A DNA stretch of 32,725 nt from JBFEUI01 sp041547565 (lineage in GTDB: Bacteria > Pseudomonadota > Gammaproteobacteria > Thiohalomonadales > Thiohalomonadaceae): the NCBI GenBank assembly GCA_041547565.1, contig JBFEUI010000021.1, positions 1 to 32,725 of the forward strand, read 5' to 3'. The stretch's first letter is position 1. Every line of letters starts with the position of its first letter. A model generated the notes under the pieces. That model ran no database searches, was not told the origin of the DNA, and was given only the letters and a program-made list of their open reading frames with translations. Shown here piece after piece: positions 32,354-32,725 of this stretch. Made by a program: the position numbers and the translations under genes.

Positions 32354-32725
32354 GTGACGGATTTTAGAGAGCATTTCAGCCGTAACATACTGCTGCGCCT
32401 GCTGGTGTTGGCACTCGCGGCGCTGGGCGTCATTGTCTTTAACCTGGATTTTCTCAAGCAGGTCTATTTTCATAATCGGCTGACCGAGTTCGGCCTGGTG
32501 ATCAACTCGGGTATCTTTGCCCTGTTCATGCTGGGGTTGGTAAAGCTGGTCGCCATCCTGCTGCGTTACAGGAAGGAGGAGCTTGCACTGGCTGATTTTG
32601 TCGCGGCGGTGGAGGAGGGGGCCTCGGAACCGGCTGCGGTGGTGGATGCGCAGCGTGCCATCGCCCGGCGCTACCGGATCATGGCCCAGCTGCACCGGCA
32701 GCATGCGCCGGTCAACCACAGCGCC
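32354..32725 (+). CDS. Membrane protein, possibly MotA/TolQ/ExbB-like (3' end cut by window edge)
   Basis: The visible 124 residues begin at a GTG at 32354 preceded by an AAGGGGGGG run. They contain two membrane helices, NILLRLLVLALAALGVIVFN (residues about 11-30) and FGLVINSGIFALFMLGLVKL (about 47-66). A basic cytoplasmic stretch follows (AILLRYRKEELALADFVAAV and onward, with RAIARRYRIMAQLHRQHAP). The layout of a short N-terminal tail, two helices and a charged loop recalls the start of MotA/TolQ/ExbB-type proton channels, but the defining part lies outside the window. It is divergent from the CsgG-like lipoprotein genes. The frame is clean to the edge. Confidence 0.6.
   Translation, partial: MTDFREHFSRNILLRLLVLALAALGVIVFNLDFLKQVYFHNRLTEFGLVINSGIFALFMLGLVKLVAILLRYRKEELALADFVAAVEEGASEPAAVVDAQRAIARRYRIMAQLHRQHAPVNHSA

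Overview
The window looks like a chromosomal segment of a moderately GC-rich gammaproteobacterium. Support comes from recognisable RlmKL, SlyX, YheS, YdcH, PurT, SelU/SelD, Ppk1 and Ppx with gammaproteobacterial lengths and motifs, plus a DsrC/TusE-family sulfur-relay protein at the left edge. The DsrC-type protein and general gene content would suit a Chromatiales-like or sulfur-oxidising lineage, but that is inference. No rRNA, tRNA, CRISPR array, insertion sequence or phage gene was seen. Most of the window is ordinary housekeeping DNA with a few less common clusters.

Left part (1-10.1 kb): a truncated dsrC-like gene with a near-consensus promoter, then rlmKL and slyX (all minus). Three plus-strand envelope genes follow: a small two-helix membrane protein, a secreted protein with YPxSPW repeats and an orphan beta-barrel-like protein. 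A minus-strand cluster then encodes an exported protein-isoaspartate methyltransferase, a large membrane protein with a spermidine-synthase-like domain, and a TVP38/DedA-like membrane protein. A 518-base gap before adk holds a small ORF and a plus-oriented terminator.

Middle (10.1-20.6 kb): adk with a zinc-type LID, a structured adk leader, a prohibitin-like SPFH protein, a DUF748/AsmA-like protein, yheS, ydcH and purT. A LemA-DUF2207 gene pair follows, coupled by a 4-base overlap.

Right part (20.6-32.7 kb): an exported alpha/beta hydrolase, a typical 2-Cys peroxiredoxin with clear promoter and terminator, a 43-residue single-helix protein, and the selenium pair selD-selU, which supports tRNA 2-selenouridine formation. 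A polyphosphate cluster comes next: small membrane protein, SixA-like phosphatase, CHAD protein and Ppx, facing Ppk1 tail to tail. The window ends with two tandem CsgG-like lipoproteins, divergent from a truncated MotA/TolQ/ExbB-like membrane protein; a perfect 14-base palindrome lies between them.

Where an open frame extended past the likely start, the start was moved to a site with a ribosome-binding sequence, a signal peptide or the family's usual length. This was done for pcm, adk, yheS, ppk, lemA, the beta-barrel and the second CsgG-like gene.
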